A stretch of DNA of 64,000 nucleotides from Exaiptasia diaphana (taxonomy: Eukaryota > Cnidaria > Anthozoa > Actiniaria > Aiptasiidae). The notes beneath the pieces are model-generated. The model had not been told where the DNA came from. It made no database searches and saw nothing but the letters and a program-made list of their open reading frames with translations. Positions 27,901 to 39,980 of the stretch are shown here, piece by piece. The stretch lies in assembly GCF_001417965.1 (NCBI RefSeq), contig NW_018388103.1, positions 407,619 to 471,618 of the forward strand. The letters are read 5' to 3'. Both the position numbers and the translations under genes were made by a program. The stretch's first letter is position 1. Each line of letters begins with the position of its first letter.

Positions 27901-30900
27901 CTGTAATTAAGATAATAGGATAAAGACATCTAAGTAATTATTATCGTGTTTATGTCTAAAATTTGATGGATTTTTGCTGAAGAGAAAGACATTACAACCC
28001 AATCAGTCGCAGCACTTTCACAAAATCCCAGGCAATATAGAATATTCTTATGAAAATTTAAAATATAGTCAATAAAAATATAACAATCCACTGAGATGAG
28101 AAAGCCGATCGCATGATAATCGTAACCATAACATTGATTTAGAATCAGGCTTCCAATAATTTAAGCAAAAATCGCGACAAATTTAAGTTTTGCATGTTTT
28201 CTCTGAAATTTCATTTCGTAAATACAGTAATTATACAATTTATGAAGGTAGGACGAAAACAAACGAGCAACAAGGAATGGAATGTGTATAAATGAAGAAA
28301 AGAAAAGCAAATCTGAATGATATGGAAAGCTTGATGTTATAAACGTGTTCCACCACCTATATGTGCGAACCTCGTTGAACTCAAGTTGTGCATTTTTCCG
28401 ATTGATTTTTCCATATTTCACTATTCTTTATACAGTTTCCATGGCTGTAAACTCGATTACAATTTTGCTGAGGTATTTCTAGGTAGCTCTTAATTTTAAC
28501 GTTGGCAGTTGGCTAGTTTAGGCGCAAACAACTTCACGGCCTGCGCACGGTACGTAATGATGCGCACCCAAACTAGCGTAATATCACATACGTCTGGTTA
28601 CGGGTCAAGGATTTCCATACGTAACCATGCTAGCGTGACGGAATGATTGATGTATCCATGAAAGTAGTGCAGTGCTTTCTACGTTTGGATACGTTTGAAG
28701 TTATGGATACGCACGAAAATAGTTACAGTACATTTTACGCGTGTCGCTGCGGTTTGTCGGAGTCCTTACGCAACGAAATCAAGAGTGATAACGACCGCTA
28801 TCATGCTTCTTAATGACGTGTAAATTAAACGCGGATCAGCTAAGATTTGCAAGATCATTGCGTTTCCGTCATTCATTCACGTAACAGTTTATTTCTTTGC
28901 GGCTCAGTCGATATTCAGTGAGAAAAATCAAATACACACGTTGTCTTACCGTTAAAATACGATAAAATGGCCAGTCGATATTGTTAATGGTCACAAAACA
29001 CTATTGTCTATGACGGTATCTTATCTTTTGGAAAAGTCTACTGAGGAAATTAGAAATATTCACTGGAAAAAAACCCGCACTTTAAAGGTTAAATGATTTA
29101 CATCAAATTTACAACCTTTTAAAGTGCGCGATTTCTTTCCAGTGATTTACAAATCAGAACATAAATTTCTTATTAAAAAGTTAAAATAAAACAGTCAGTA
29201 CATGATATATAAAAAACCTTGGATAATAAAGGAAAAAAGAGGTAGAAGTCAATGCAATGTTGTTGTTTTTTTTAGTTCAGTTTACTATGGTTTAAGATTA
29301 GTTTTAGACGTAATAATCAGCGCAAAACTATCAGGCAGTAACCGTTAATAGTATAGCTACATTCTTATTAATCTTTGGCCTTGAAATACGACATTTGAAT
29401 ATATAAACAGTTGTCCTTTTTCGGGACGCGCGGTGTTCTCTTTGACCTACCCTCGACCCGCCTTACTCCTCGTTAACTACATAAGTAGAAAATAGGACAA
29501 TAACTTGGTGTGGTACGGTCTTTGAATGTAATACAATGGCACTTAGTTTAATACACGTTCTAATTACACTTCAAAGATTCCGCGCGAAATAACAAAAAAT
29601 TACTTATATAGTTATTCCTGACAAAACTTTTTTGTTTTAAAGTAGAAAAGCAACAATAAGTTGGCGGGGCACGGTTTTTGAGTAAACATAAAGGCACTTT
29701 ATAAAACATACACTAATTATACTTCAAACATACCGCGCAGAATAAAATAGAAAATTACTATTATGGTAGTTTTTTGTTTAAGTAAAAAAAGTATAATGGT
29801 TAACACAAACTTGCTTTATTATACATTTTCTAATTACACCACAAAGATGCCGAAATTACTGACAGAAAATTAGTAATATCCTCGTTTTAAAAAATCTATT
29901 CAAACTTCAAAAAAGTTTACCATTGTTTATTAGAAATGTAACAAGATGGCGTGGTACGTTCTTTGAGCTAAATACAAAAAGCGCTTTGTTAAACAACTTC
30001 TGATTTCACCTCAAAGATACCGAAATTACCTGCAAAAAATTACGTAAGAAGTAGAAAAATGGAGTTGTGTAGTTTAGCTAAACAATAGCACGTCGTTATA
30101 CTCCTTCTAATTACAGTTCAAAGATCCCGCTAAAAATTACTGTCAAAAATTACTGTCACCGAAGTTTTCAAAGAAACGTATTTTTGTTGTAAGAAGAAAA
30201 GTGTAATAATGACGGCAAGTTAGCTTCTTTGAACGCTATACAAAACCATTTTTCTATATAACGCCTAAAATCATACTTCAAGATGCCAAAAATTACGGAC
30301 AGAAAATTCATACAAACATCGTTGTTTTTAATAAAAAACGTTTTGCTGAATTTCTGTAATGCATAACAGGAAGTCTTTCGGTTTTTAGAGGTTTTATTCC
30401 ACGTGGACGTTTCCGGCCAAAAAGATGCCTTTTTAACGAAATCATTGTTGTTTAAGATTCCCTTGTGTTGCCTAATAGAAAATACATAGATGAATTATTT
30501 AGATAAACTATGTTGAAAGAATGGAAGGCAATGGATACAGAAATTGTGGGATGAACGATTTTAATAATACGAAAAAATATATTATATTGTAAAGTTCTCA
30601 TTAGTTTCATAAACGTCCTCCTCCGCTGATATCTGTTACCTGCGGAAGAGCTAGGCCTGGTCCTTCCCGAAACGTCTTCACGTATATTCCGACTTTTACT
30701 ATGTATAATTATTATATATGACTTATATCTGTAATATGTTTTCTCCATTAGGTTCGTGGTCGCGGCAGACAAAACTGCATATTTCGAGAACACTTCGCGG
30801 AAAATGCCTTCACGGAATTCACATCCGTCCAAAAAAGCAATCTTTACGTTGCGTTTAACCGACGCGGTAAACAACGCGCCTGCAATAAGACACGCAGCGG

Positions 30901-31258
30901 TATGAAAGCAGTACAGTTCATTGAAAGACCACTGAAACACCTTCGCTTGTACCGTGGGCGCAAGTTCATGAAAAATGGCAAAATAAATCTGGACTCATCA
31001 GACTCGGAATACGCTGTTTGCATCACCGTAAAGACGTGGAGGGAATGGAGACGGTTTATCAAATGGCGTAAACAAAAGAGAAGAAAGCAAGCAAGGAAAT
31101 TAAGAAAACTAAGAAAGAAGGCATCCAAAAAGAACAGTCGAAAAACAGCAGCTAAAAAGGTACCAAAGAAATCATCCCGGAAAAAAACTCGCAAGATGGC
31201 TTCATCAACTCTTCTTCCGACTACACAAATCACTAGTACATTAAGTACGCAAAAATAA
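21959..31258 (+). CDS. FGF: FGF8/17/18-like secreted growth factor, FGF-B (five exons)
   Basis: Secreted FGF receptor ligand, paralogue of FGF-A. Exons: 21959-22008, 22182-22224, 22343-22514, 26096-26199, 30752-31258; 876 nt, 291 residues, intron phases 2, 0, 1, 0 exactly as in FGF-A. Residues 1-26 are a signal peptide, with hydrophobic core ISRIIILSILTW and then NTLA. The trefoil core begins at about residue 60 (QLYSRNSARHIRVL) and continues through ALGEDGDKYAKLIIESDSFG (residues 79-98), a cysteine at 132 (QNCIFREHF), NLYVAFNRRGK and AVQFIERP. The tail, about residues 217-270, is very rich in Lys/Arg and ends in a Ser/Thr-rich stretch. Both FGF proteins have exactly 123 residues before the last intron. 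An AATAAA overlaps the stop at 31254-31259. A 39-nt GT/AG-bounded segment inside the 118-bp second intron was not included. Confidence 0.95.
23776..23875. repeat. Short tandem duplication in FGF-B intron 3
   Basis: GATCAAACGTTCGAAAAC followed by a GCTTCCGAA-type end occurs twice, at about 23776 and 23822. No coding content. Confidence 0.7.
27065..27895 (+). repeat. Degenerate repeat with ATTTTAGGTCATAAAG core, about five copies
   Basis: Within FGF-B intron 4, a unit starting TTGATGACGATATTTTAGGT and continuing with TCATAAAG, a GTAAAGAAATGC-like phrase and a T-rich tail recurs near 27071, 27193, 27467, 27635 and 27867. Spacing is uneven because a CCCGTGAAA-family element sits between copies 2 and 3. 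The TTTTAG core resembles a splice acceptor, but no frame continues through the copies. Confidence 0.65.
27334..27441 (+). mobile_element. CCCGTGAAA-family element, copy 6, inside FGF-B intron 4
   Basis: Bounded by AAACCCGTGAAACAAAATGT and TGTATTTCACGGATTT, about 108 bp. The interior is largely unlike copies 1, 3 and 4 apart from short shared phrases such as GTGTAGTACGCTA. It interrupts the local ATTTTAGGTCATAAAG repeat series. Confidence 0.65.
29061..29144. mobile_element. Short foldback element (84 bp)
   Basis: CACTGGAAAAAAACCCGCAC, then TTTAAAGGTT, is mirrored by AACCTTTTAAAGTGCGC, then GATTTCTTTCCAGTG. The arms are about 30 bp with a short AT-rich loop. It lies inside FGF-B intron 4. Confidence 0.75.
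29480..30350. repeat. Degenerate minisatellite just upstream of the last FGF-B exon
   Basis: About six units of roughly 130-150 bp. Each runs from an AAGTAGAAAA-like start through GGCGTGGTACGGTCTTTGA, GCACTTTGTTAAA, TTCTAATTACACTTCAAAGA and a CCGAAATTACTGACAGAAAA end. Copies differ by many substitutions and small indels. The array ends about 400 bp before the final exon at 30752. Confidence 0.7.
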
Positions 31259-34200
31259 ACCTATAATTAAAAAAGCTTGTTGTTAGAAAGTTCGAAGAAG
31301 CAGTAAAAAAAAAAATGCAAATCAAAAGAACGCAAAATTTGAATGAAACAAAATTAATTTATTTACAAAATTTTCGAATGGAAAATGTCATTATCTTCGT
31401 TGAACTGATTTGAACTTTCTCAAGGACAATCTTTTTAAAACTACTCTATGCGTTCGGTATTTTTGTTAGCGTAACTCATAAGGATTTATTTATTTTTACT
31501 ATATGTGTTTATAATAATGTGGCAAAATTGGGTTTGTAAAATTGCCTTTTTGAAATAGAAAAAGCGCTTTGTTAACTATGGCTTATTGAAATGCAAATAT
31601 GCATAGTATAAAAAATATCAATTCACAAATTAGAACACATTTTGCCTACTCCTCTCTCCAATGAAGTTTTCTAGGACATTGTTTCACGAAAATAGTTGTG
31701 AGCTTCATTGGTGACGCAGGTCGCTGGCATACAACATTTGAAGGCAGTTCGAATCACGCTCTATAGATGTATATAATTTGAATTTTTTTATTTGTAACTA
31801 AAACAAAATGATTTTCTTTTCTTTGTTGTTTTTCCTTCGCTATTTCGTCATTTCAGTGCTTAATTGTTATATAATAAGAACATTCTTCCCTAGAATTCTG
31901 TGTGTAACTATTTAACTGTTAACATATTTAACTACTAGATGTCTGCATGTAATAGGCAATGCAATAGCCAGCGGACAGCGTATAGTGCGCATGCTTAAAA
32001 AGAGCTTTTCTTGGTGCTGCATTTCGGTTAAAGGAAGGAATCTTGAATTCCGGATGCCTAACAGCGCTGGACGTGGAAAAACTATTAGTTTCAGAGAAAT
32101 TGGCTAAAACGACATTGAGGATGGTTATTGTATCTGTAATTAGACAATACTTCATTCCTTAGACTTATTTTACGACTAGTTTGCGACGCACCAAGAATTA
32201 GCCTTCTAAAAGAGTCAAAAACAATTGCGCAAAGTTGTTTTTGTACCACATTTATCAATCCGGGGAGTAAAGATAAGGTTCTGGGTTACTTAAATAGACA
32301 TTGCTTGCGGGGAAAGCAGGTTGTAAATATTTTGTATATCATGTAAAGCTCTATTTTCATCGCTCAAATTATTTCAAGCCCATTGTATCAGGGCTTATCA
32401 AGCCAGAGTTATCCAGGCTTCCTGTGCTCTTGACAACAGGAATCCCAATCTCAACTCTGGTAGAAGTTGCCTTTTTAAAGCTTTGAATATCTCGATTTTA
32501 ATCTAAAAATTGATAGGATTAAAAAATCTAAGAAAAAAGTTGTCGCACACAAGACAGTGTTTGGGTTAATACATCACGTGGTCTGGTCACGTGGGAGAGC
32601 TAAAGAAAAGTAAATTTGCACTGTTAGGTTGTACGGCAAACAAGCAGCGAATTTCACATGCAATCTAACATCATTAAAACTACAAATGTTCATCTAAGAG
32701 TTGATGACTTGTAATTTGAATTATATGAAGTGCTTGGTGTCACGTGATCTGATAGTGCAAATTAACCCTTTATATAATGTGCTACGATTGTTCTCTTATA
32801 TAATAGTACTTTATAGTTTAAGATACAGCATCACAGTGATGATTCAGTAGTTTGTTTTATAAGAGATACATTGAAACACCGTATCTTGTTAACAAACACA
32901 ATTACGCGCTTTTGAATGTAATAATAGATCTAGGAATGGTTTGAGAGATACATTGGGACCATCTCTTGTCAACAAACACGTTATTATGTGCTATTGCATG
33001 GGATAGAATAAATTTTTTTATTGAAAACGAGTCTAATAAACTCACCTTATATACGATGTCTTTGCGTCTCGTTCTTTTAATCCATCCATCCATTCATGAC
33101 TTCATTGACCTAAAAATATTATAAATCGAGTTAATATTTAAGATCTCGTCCACTACAATGTATACAACCATTTCAATGTACGTTGAGTAAGAAAATGGTC
33201 GAAAGCCATTGGTATTGTGGGGATAATTTAATGGCAAAAATTTCAAGATGATCTTTCTAAACTGTTATTACAAATTCCAATCTGAGACCTATTCAATTCA
33301 ATGATTTATAGACTCTAAAAAGACCGTTATCATTCAGCATTATAACAACGTCTACATGAACATTTTTTCCTAGCTGCGCACATTACTTGAAGAGTTATCT
33401 CCCAATCTTAATAGGTATCCCTGTGTCGACCAACTTTCCCATATATGGATTCATAAATACAAAGATATTGAGCGAAAAACTTTACGATTCCAGGAAAATA
33501 TGATGAAATAAAGAAAGTCATAATCTTCTTTATCAAGCCAATACGACAATGACAATCAAGAAGTCTGATGATTATTTATCACTATCAAGATTGCCAAGTG
33601 ATCAAGCCATTTATCGCATACAACTATTTCAGATGACGGTTATAATTATTAAAATAAAAATTTTCATTATAAACATCATTAATATCATTATTGTCTTGCT
33701 AATCATCATCATCATCAATTAGAATCCGTCGCTGTCAACTCATACCTTTGGTCTTCCTGTGGTGGAAGTCCTTACTGCAAAGGAAGCCCAGCCGGTTCGG
33801 GTTGCCTGCTACCATCACATAATCTGAAATCGAGAGTTCTTTAATCAGTATCATCATTATCACCGTTATCAGAATAACTCAATCATCATTATCATCATCG
33901 CATAACTTCGCAATCGCGGGTCAAGATTTCGTTAATTAGCAACGTGACAAGCCTCCTTTGCAAACGCTATCACTGTTGGTCATACACTGCCCTCCCCACT
34001 ACCGTCTGTTTATTGGAGCAACGCATTCCATTTCGTCTTCTTCCTATCAAGATAGACTGAGCGGGGACGGTGTGAATGACACTAACTTCTGCAAAGAGAC
34101 TGCAACATAGTGAGTAGCAGCCGTAACACGATAAAAGTAAGATAAATCGACTGCAAGGCATATACAGCCTTAGGAGAAACTATTGAGTATAAAAACGAGC

Positions 34201-37200
34201 ATTCTCTTCGCTATCTGTAGAGCGGAATCATCTTAGATAGTCGTAAAGATAAATAAAACCGAACCACTTCCACAGCCAAAAATATGCAGCCAAGAACACA
34301 CTAATTTCTGCTATCCTCTTTTATATCACATAAGGAGATAACAAATTATCAACTAATGTACCAAATTAAGTGTGAGGCAAGACTGAGGGCGTAATAAAAC
34401 TTTCCCTAAGTCATTATCCTCGATAAGACAAAAGTTAGCTAAGTGAGTATGATGATATCTCAGCCGCACGCGCCACTTGTCTGCAGAACTCTTACATCTG
34501 AAGTATCCATAAACACTAATAACACTTTTCTTGCAGGATCTTTGGCGCTGATAGGAGTTGATAACGGCGATAACCTTGATGCCTTAACTACAACGGATAT
34601 TTTAGATCTTCAGATCATACTGAAAAGTTTAATTACTTTAGAAGATTAAAATCAGGCTTTAGCGCAGAAACAAAACAGCAAACATGCAGATTATGTTATC
34701 TGTATTTCGATAAAAAGTCACTTTTAAGTTAAAAGCTTATAACAATAACTCAGTTATATCCAAGCGCCTGGGGACATTTTCCTTTATTTGTACATTATAG
34801 AATGTAATGATCCCTGCGTGCGCACTTATAGGCGCTACCTTTGCGAGTACAGAAACTGCATGAACTCCTGGCGTTTTTACTCTGATCGTGACGTGAGCGC
34901 TTCCCTTTCCCTCTTTATAAAACACTTGATATGATGATAGGACGAGACTGCCTGTTTTATCGGGATACTATATAATATACATTCGAGCCGCTGAACCTTT
35001 ATACGATACGCATATTATAACAAAAATGGGTCCCTGCAGTCGTAGCTCTAGGCCTGGCCTAGTTCTAGCTCGAGTGATAGTGTTACTTCACAAGGAGGTA
35101 CCCATCCCCGATTGTGTTCTCAACAGATTGCTGTCACGCAACTCTTATTTAGGAACAAGCCCTACTGTGCCATACTAAATTGCAAGTTACCAACCAGGGT
35201 GCCTGATTATATAACTTAGTAGTTCGTTCGCAAAACGACACGTGAAAATAATACACGAGTCAACCCAAGTCACGTAGCGCCTCGCTTGTGTCATGGTAGT
35301 TACGGCCCAAGCTGGTTCGGATACGGTTTTTTTTTAATGGGGATGGAAATGGAAATTTTGATTTATATTCATTCATATTTTTCATATTTACATAAAGTTA
35401 GATCCTTTTTAAACTTTTAGGAAAGAAAAATCTATTTACTTCACGATCGATTGATTAAGATCATCTCACGACAAAACAACCCCTGCCCCCCTTACCCAAA
35501 CCGCACCACATCGCAGAAGAGAAAAAAAAATCACGATTTTTCAAAACTGGAAAAAGGTTACATATATGAAATTAGTATTATAAACTTTGGACATCAAAAA
35601 TAGTTAACACGTTATAAAATGTGGTTGGTTATAAATAGGCTAAATTTGATATTCCAATAATGTGGAATCAACACTTGAGCCTACCTGGATGTTTGGTAAA
35701 CAATTTTTGATATCCCAATCCCATGATAACTTAACATAGTATGAAAACTAGTCCAAGTAGAGAAAACATTGGACTTGTACTATTCAAATTTTGGATTAAG
35801 AAGCAAGAGGTTTTACAACAATATTTCGACTTTAATTCAAGTCAAAATCATGTTGGTTCATAAAACAAGTGCAGCTACTATTGAAAACAGAATTAACTCT
35901 CTTGAGGCCTTCAAACCCTCACATATTGTAGCCATTTCTTCACTATAGTGATTTTCTTCTATGGCAGAGGTACAGTTCTATAAATGGCTTTCCCAAATAA
36001 ATGCATTCCGTGACTCGACCTACTGAAGAGTGTCACTATTGTACTGACGCTTTCCTGTTGCTGATGGTAATCCCCCATCATTTTCATAAGCCATTTCCTG
36101 CATAGAGCTACCAACAATATTACAGCAGCAATAACAACATGGTCTAAAGTTCATTACGAAGGACTAAAATAGAGTTCAACTTAAATAATGTAGGGTCTAC
36201 CCCATGGGGGTTTGGCCCGTTTTGGGGGCATTTTAATGCGCCTCTCAGTATCATGTGAAATCTTTTGACAGTGATTAATATGAGAATAGTAATGGATTAT
36301 ACCAAATACCTGCTGTGTAAAGCACTTTGATGCACGCACAGGAGGTTGAACAAGTCGTCCAAAGGATTATAATCTAAAAGCTAATTTATCCTTTATTTCA
36401 TGGAACAATTCCATGATAGCTGCCATAGCTCTGTTGCAAACTTCCTTCGCGCATACACACGGTTCTAGTTTGCAAGAATGCGGTCATAAATACACCATGA
36501 TAAATGATTCACAGTGAGAGAAAATTTCTCGAAGACTTATGTTACAGTTCAAAAATGGCATAACGTTATATATAGACGAAATGTCAGGATACTTTCCACA
36601 GAATCGTGAATTGATTTTACTCTGAAACGTGAATTATCATGCAGGAGAGAAGGTAGACTACCTAGAGAGAAGAATGACCTTCAAGTTAGTCTCAAGCAAG
36701 ATATCTAGATCGTGTTATTTGTAATATTCAAACTAAATTATATGTTCATCTAACAAGGTATAAAGATAATCCCACAAAGTTTGCGCAGTGCATCAGTTTC
36801 CACGTTCTTGTTCGACAAAAGGTCAACGCCTATTATTTTGTACACTTTACCAAGAGAGATTGACTTAAGGTGTGGTATGGCTTGTCCTTTTTGCGCATGC
36901 CCAGCCAAGTGATACAGTATACGGACGCATGCACAGTAAAATGTATCAGTTTTAATAACAGCTGGCCGCATAATTAACGGAAAAAAACACAAACTGCGGG
37001 AATAAACCACATCCTTAGATTTTTTGATTTCCTTTGTGTGCTACGTTGATGAAAACTGTCTGCTTTAAGACAACGCGGTATTCAGGATCCAGACATTATT
37101 GAATTCCTATCTGATAGATTACGTACTATTCTTTACATTAAGTAATTAGTGGATCTGACTAAAAGGAAGTGATATGATTGAGTCAATACCTTTAGGCAAA

Positions 37201-37563
37201 CTAAAAACGGTATGTGTTTTTACACGAAGTTTGCATGCAAATGTTGTTATTTCCTGTGTTTATTTTTATGACTTTTTGTCCTGATTTCTGATCGATTGGA
37301 AGGCACTGTCGACCCCACACTGACTTAATTTACCATTAGAGTTCTAAGTACAAAGAATGGACGTGTTTTGACCCTCGATTTTGCACTTATCATTGTTCAT
37401 AGAATAATAGGCCTCAAGGTACAGTGAGGACACTCTAACCGTGAACACTTCTTAAGCCCGTGAAACAAAATGTAGTCAATGAGTTATGAAAAGTACCAAA
37501 AAATACTTAACTTTGTCTATAGAATTTGAAGGTAAACACAAATCAAACGAGTCTAATTTTTCA

Positions 37564-38330
37564 GATGACTTTCTCTCACTCTTTCCTGCGATCCATTCCC
37601 ATTGATCGTAAATTTCGGAACAGAGACCTCACACCAAAAATACTAATAGAGAACCACAAAAAAAAAGTGAGTTGAATTTTGCAGATGGCGCTTTTTCCTG
37701 TGATCAAATTTACACTGATCATAAATTTCGGAACAGAGACCTCACGCCAAAAAAACTAATAGAGAACCACAAACAAAGAAATGAGTTGAATTCTGCAGAT
37801 GGCGCTCTTTCCTGAGATCAATTTGCGCCCATGATAATGATATAATTTGAATTAACGGAGACCTCGCATAAAAGAAACACACNTAAATTTCGGAACAGAG
37901 ACCTCACACCAAAAATACTAATAGAGAACCACAAAAAAAGAAATGAGTTGAATTTTGCAGATGGCGCTTTTTCCTATGATCAAATGATTTACACTGATGA
38001 TAAATTTCGGAACAGAGACCCCACAGTTCAAAATACTAATAGAGAACCACAAAAAAAAGTGAGTTGAATTTTGCAGATGGCGCTTTTTCCTGTGATCAAA
38101 TTTACACTGATCATAAATTTCGGAACAGAGACCTCACGCCAAAAAAACTAATAGAGAACCACAAACAAAGAAATGAGTTGAATTCTGCAGATGGCGCTCT
38201 TTCCTGAGATCAATTTGCGCCCATGATAATGATATAATTTGAATTAACGGAGACCTCGCATAAAAGAAACACACACACTAATAAGAGAACCACAAAAAAG
38301 GAACGAGTTTTGCAAATGTTTACATCTTCC
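37564..38330. repeat. Tandem array of ~116-bp units with an internal duplication and one N
   Basis: Six units each read AGATGGCGCTTTTTCCTG, a GATCAAATTTACACTGATCA-like block, AAATTTCGGAACAGAGACCT, CTAATAGAGAACCACAAA and GTGAGTTGAATTTTGC. The segment at about 37668-37882 recurs at about 38061-38275 with no difference that I could see. The undetermined base at 37883 sits exactly where the first of these copies stops. This could be a true higher-order repeat or a misjoined assembly. Confidence 0.85.
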
Positions 38331-39941
38331 TGCATGTGCTCTTATCATGATGTGCCATCACTAGATACCGACCGCATGACTCGGAACTAGAAGGGTGTGG
38401 TCCATCAGAGCGCTGTATCAGTCCTAACGCAAAGTGTTCACATGGTGATAAAGCAAAAAAACTGTAGAATATGCAATGTTTTGACATTCAGCCGATCTTG
38501 AAAAGGTTGTCCACCTAAAAACACATTTGCAATGTTTCTACTGGCAACAAAACATTTTGCTGCGAAAAAAGTTGATTTGCCGCTAGTAAAACGCGCAACA
38601 TCTATTTCCAACTTGCTTTGCAGCAATGTTGCGAGACAAGCTGGACGATTTTGCTGCTCGTTTTACCGTAGCTTAACGAACAGAAAGTGAAGTCGTAAGT
38701 CAATTGGAACATTGGAAATGTCTTATTAAGAGGGCAATCTTTTCAAGATCAGCCGTAGCTAAGATTCGATCTGCATTCAAATGGCATAAATGGATAATAA
38801 AGAGTAGATTTAATTTTTGCTTGTATTACGATGTATATTTATTTTCAAACATAAACAAAAGCTCGAAAGGGATGCCGGTTGACCATAGCCCGTTGATATA
38901 CTTATGACAATAATCTTTTTGACTAACACTACCAAACAGCTTGAAGTACAGACTACCACCGCAAACTTTACACACAGTTTTATGAATGGATTTTACAAAA
39001 GCCAACGATGTTTTTCTTCCTTTTTCCTGCCCTTATTTTTGTGTTTTCGACATTCCACAGTAAGGAAACAGATTAAGTTTAGATGCGACACGGAAATGCG
39101 GTTATGCTGTCTGTTTTAGTATGAGAAAGAAGATGTTATTTTATCACAAAAACAGTTTATAACATAAAAAGGATGTGATTTAAGAGAATATTGGGTGTAA
39201 CAAAGAACAACCTTTAAGGTTTCTGGCGTTGTTTAATTTTTAAAGGTCGAGTCAAAGTTAATCTTAATTTTGACGCAACTATTGATTATTCTTCAGGATT
39301 TTCAAACTGTAGTGCTTGTGTTACCTTGAACATTGATTTGATTGACTGCATGTATATATAACATTTTATTCAAAAAATATTTATACAATCTTGTTTAGTT
39401 ACTTACTGTACAATGAAAAGTGTTTTATAAAATCATGGCAATAAAACCGTGCAATTAACATAAGAAAAAAAACATATTAAACGAATACACCAAGTAAGTT
39501 ACGAAAACAAGAAAAAATCCAAAAGAAATATTGCTAGAAGTCTTAGTTCTTATAACCTCATAACCTGTTCTGTTTTGACAGAAAGTAAAACAGTATTTTT
39601 CAGTTCACAATTATGTGAATTCCGTAGAAGATTTACGCTTCTTAATGCTCAGCAGTTTGTTCCTTAGTTTACTTTATATAATCTTTTAATATGGCACGTA
39701 GAAGTGAGACCTCAGGTCTTTAGTATCAAATGTTTATTCGTTTTGACTGGAATCGTCACGTACACAATAAGTGTACCAATAAAGTATTAAAACACGGTAC
39801 AGATTTACACTGTTGGAATGAAGCCAGTAAAATTTATATTATTTATTTTTTTCTAAAAATTTAATGAAATTTATAAGTAAATTAATGTACGACAAAACTG
39901 ACACAAACTTGTAGCTTTATAACTCTGTTAACTATTTTATT

Positions 39942-39980
39942 ATACTAAGAAAGTTTTGGCATTTCGGCCTTCTTTTAGCA
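39942..39980 (-). mobile_element. Interspersed-repeat end with GAAGGCCGAAA motif (first copy)
   Basis: Read on the minus strand it gives GTTTGCTAAAAGAAGGCCGA, then AATGCCAAAAC. The longer relative at 53105-53152 has the same GAAGGCCGAA core. Motifs of this kind (GAAGG..CCGAAACGTT) sit near the ends of Penelope-like and other non-LTR-type elements in many animals. No open frame remains here. Confidence 0.35.

Noticed and set aside
30452-31233. Minus-strand open frames of 129 and 162 codons
   Set aside because: They are antisense to the last FGF-B exon, whose Lys-rich codons (AAA, AAG) read as Phe and Leu on the other strand.
31730-31760. GTTCGAATCACG resembling a tRNA B box
   Set aside because: No A box or acceptor stem pairing around it.
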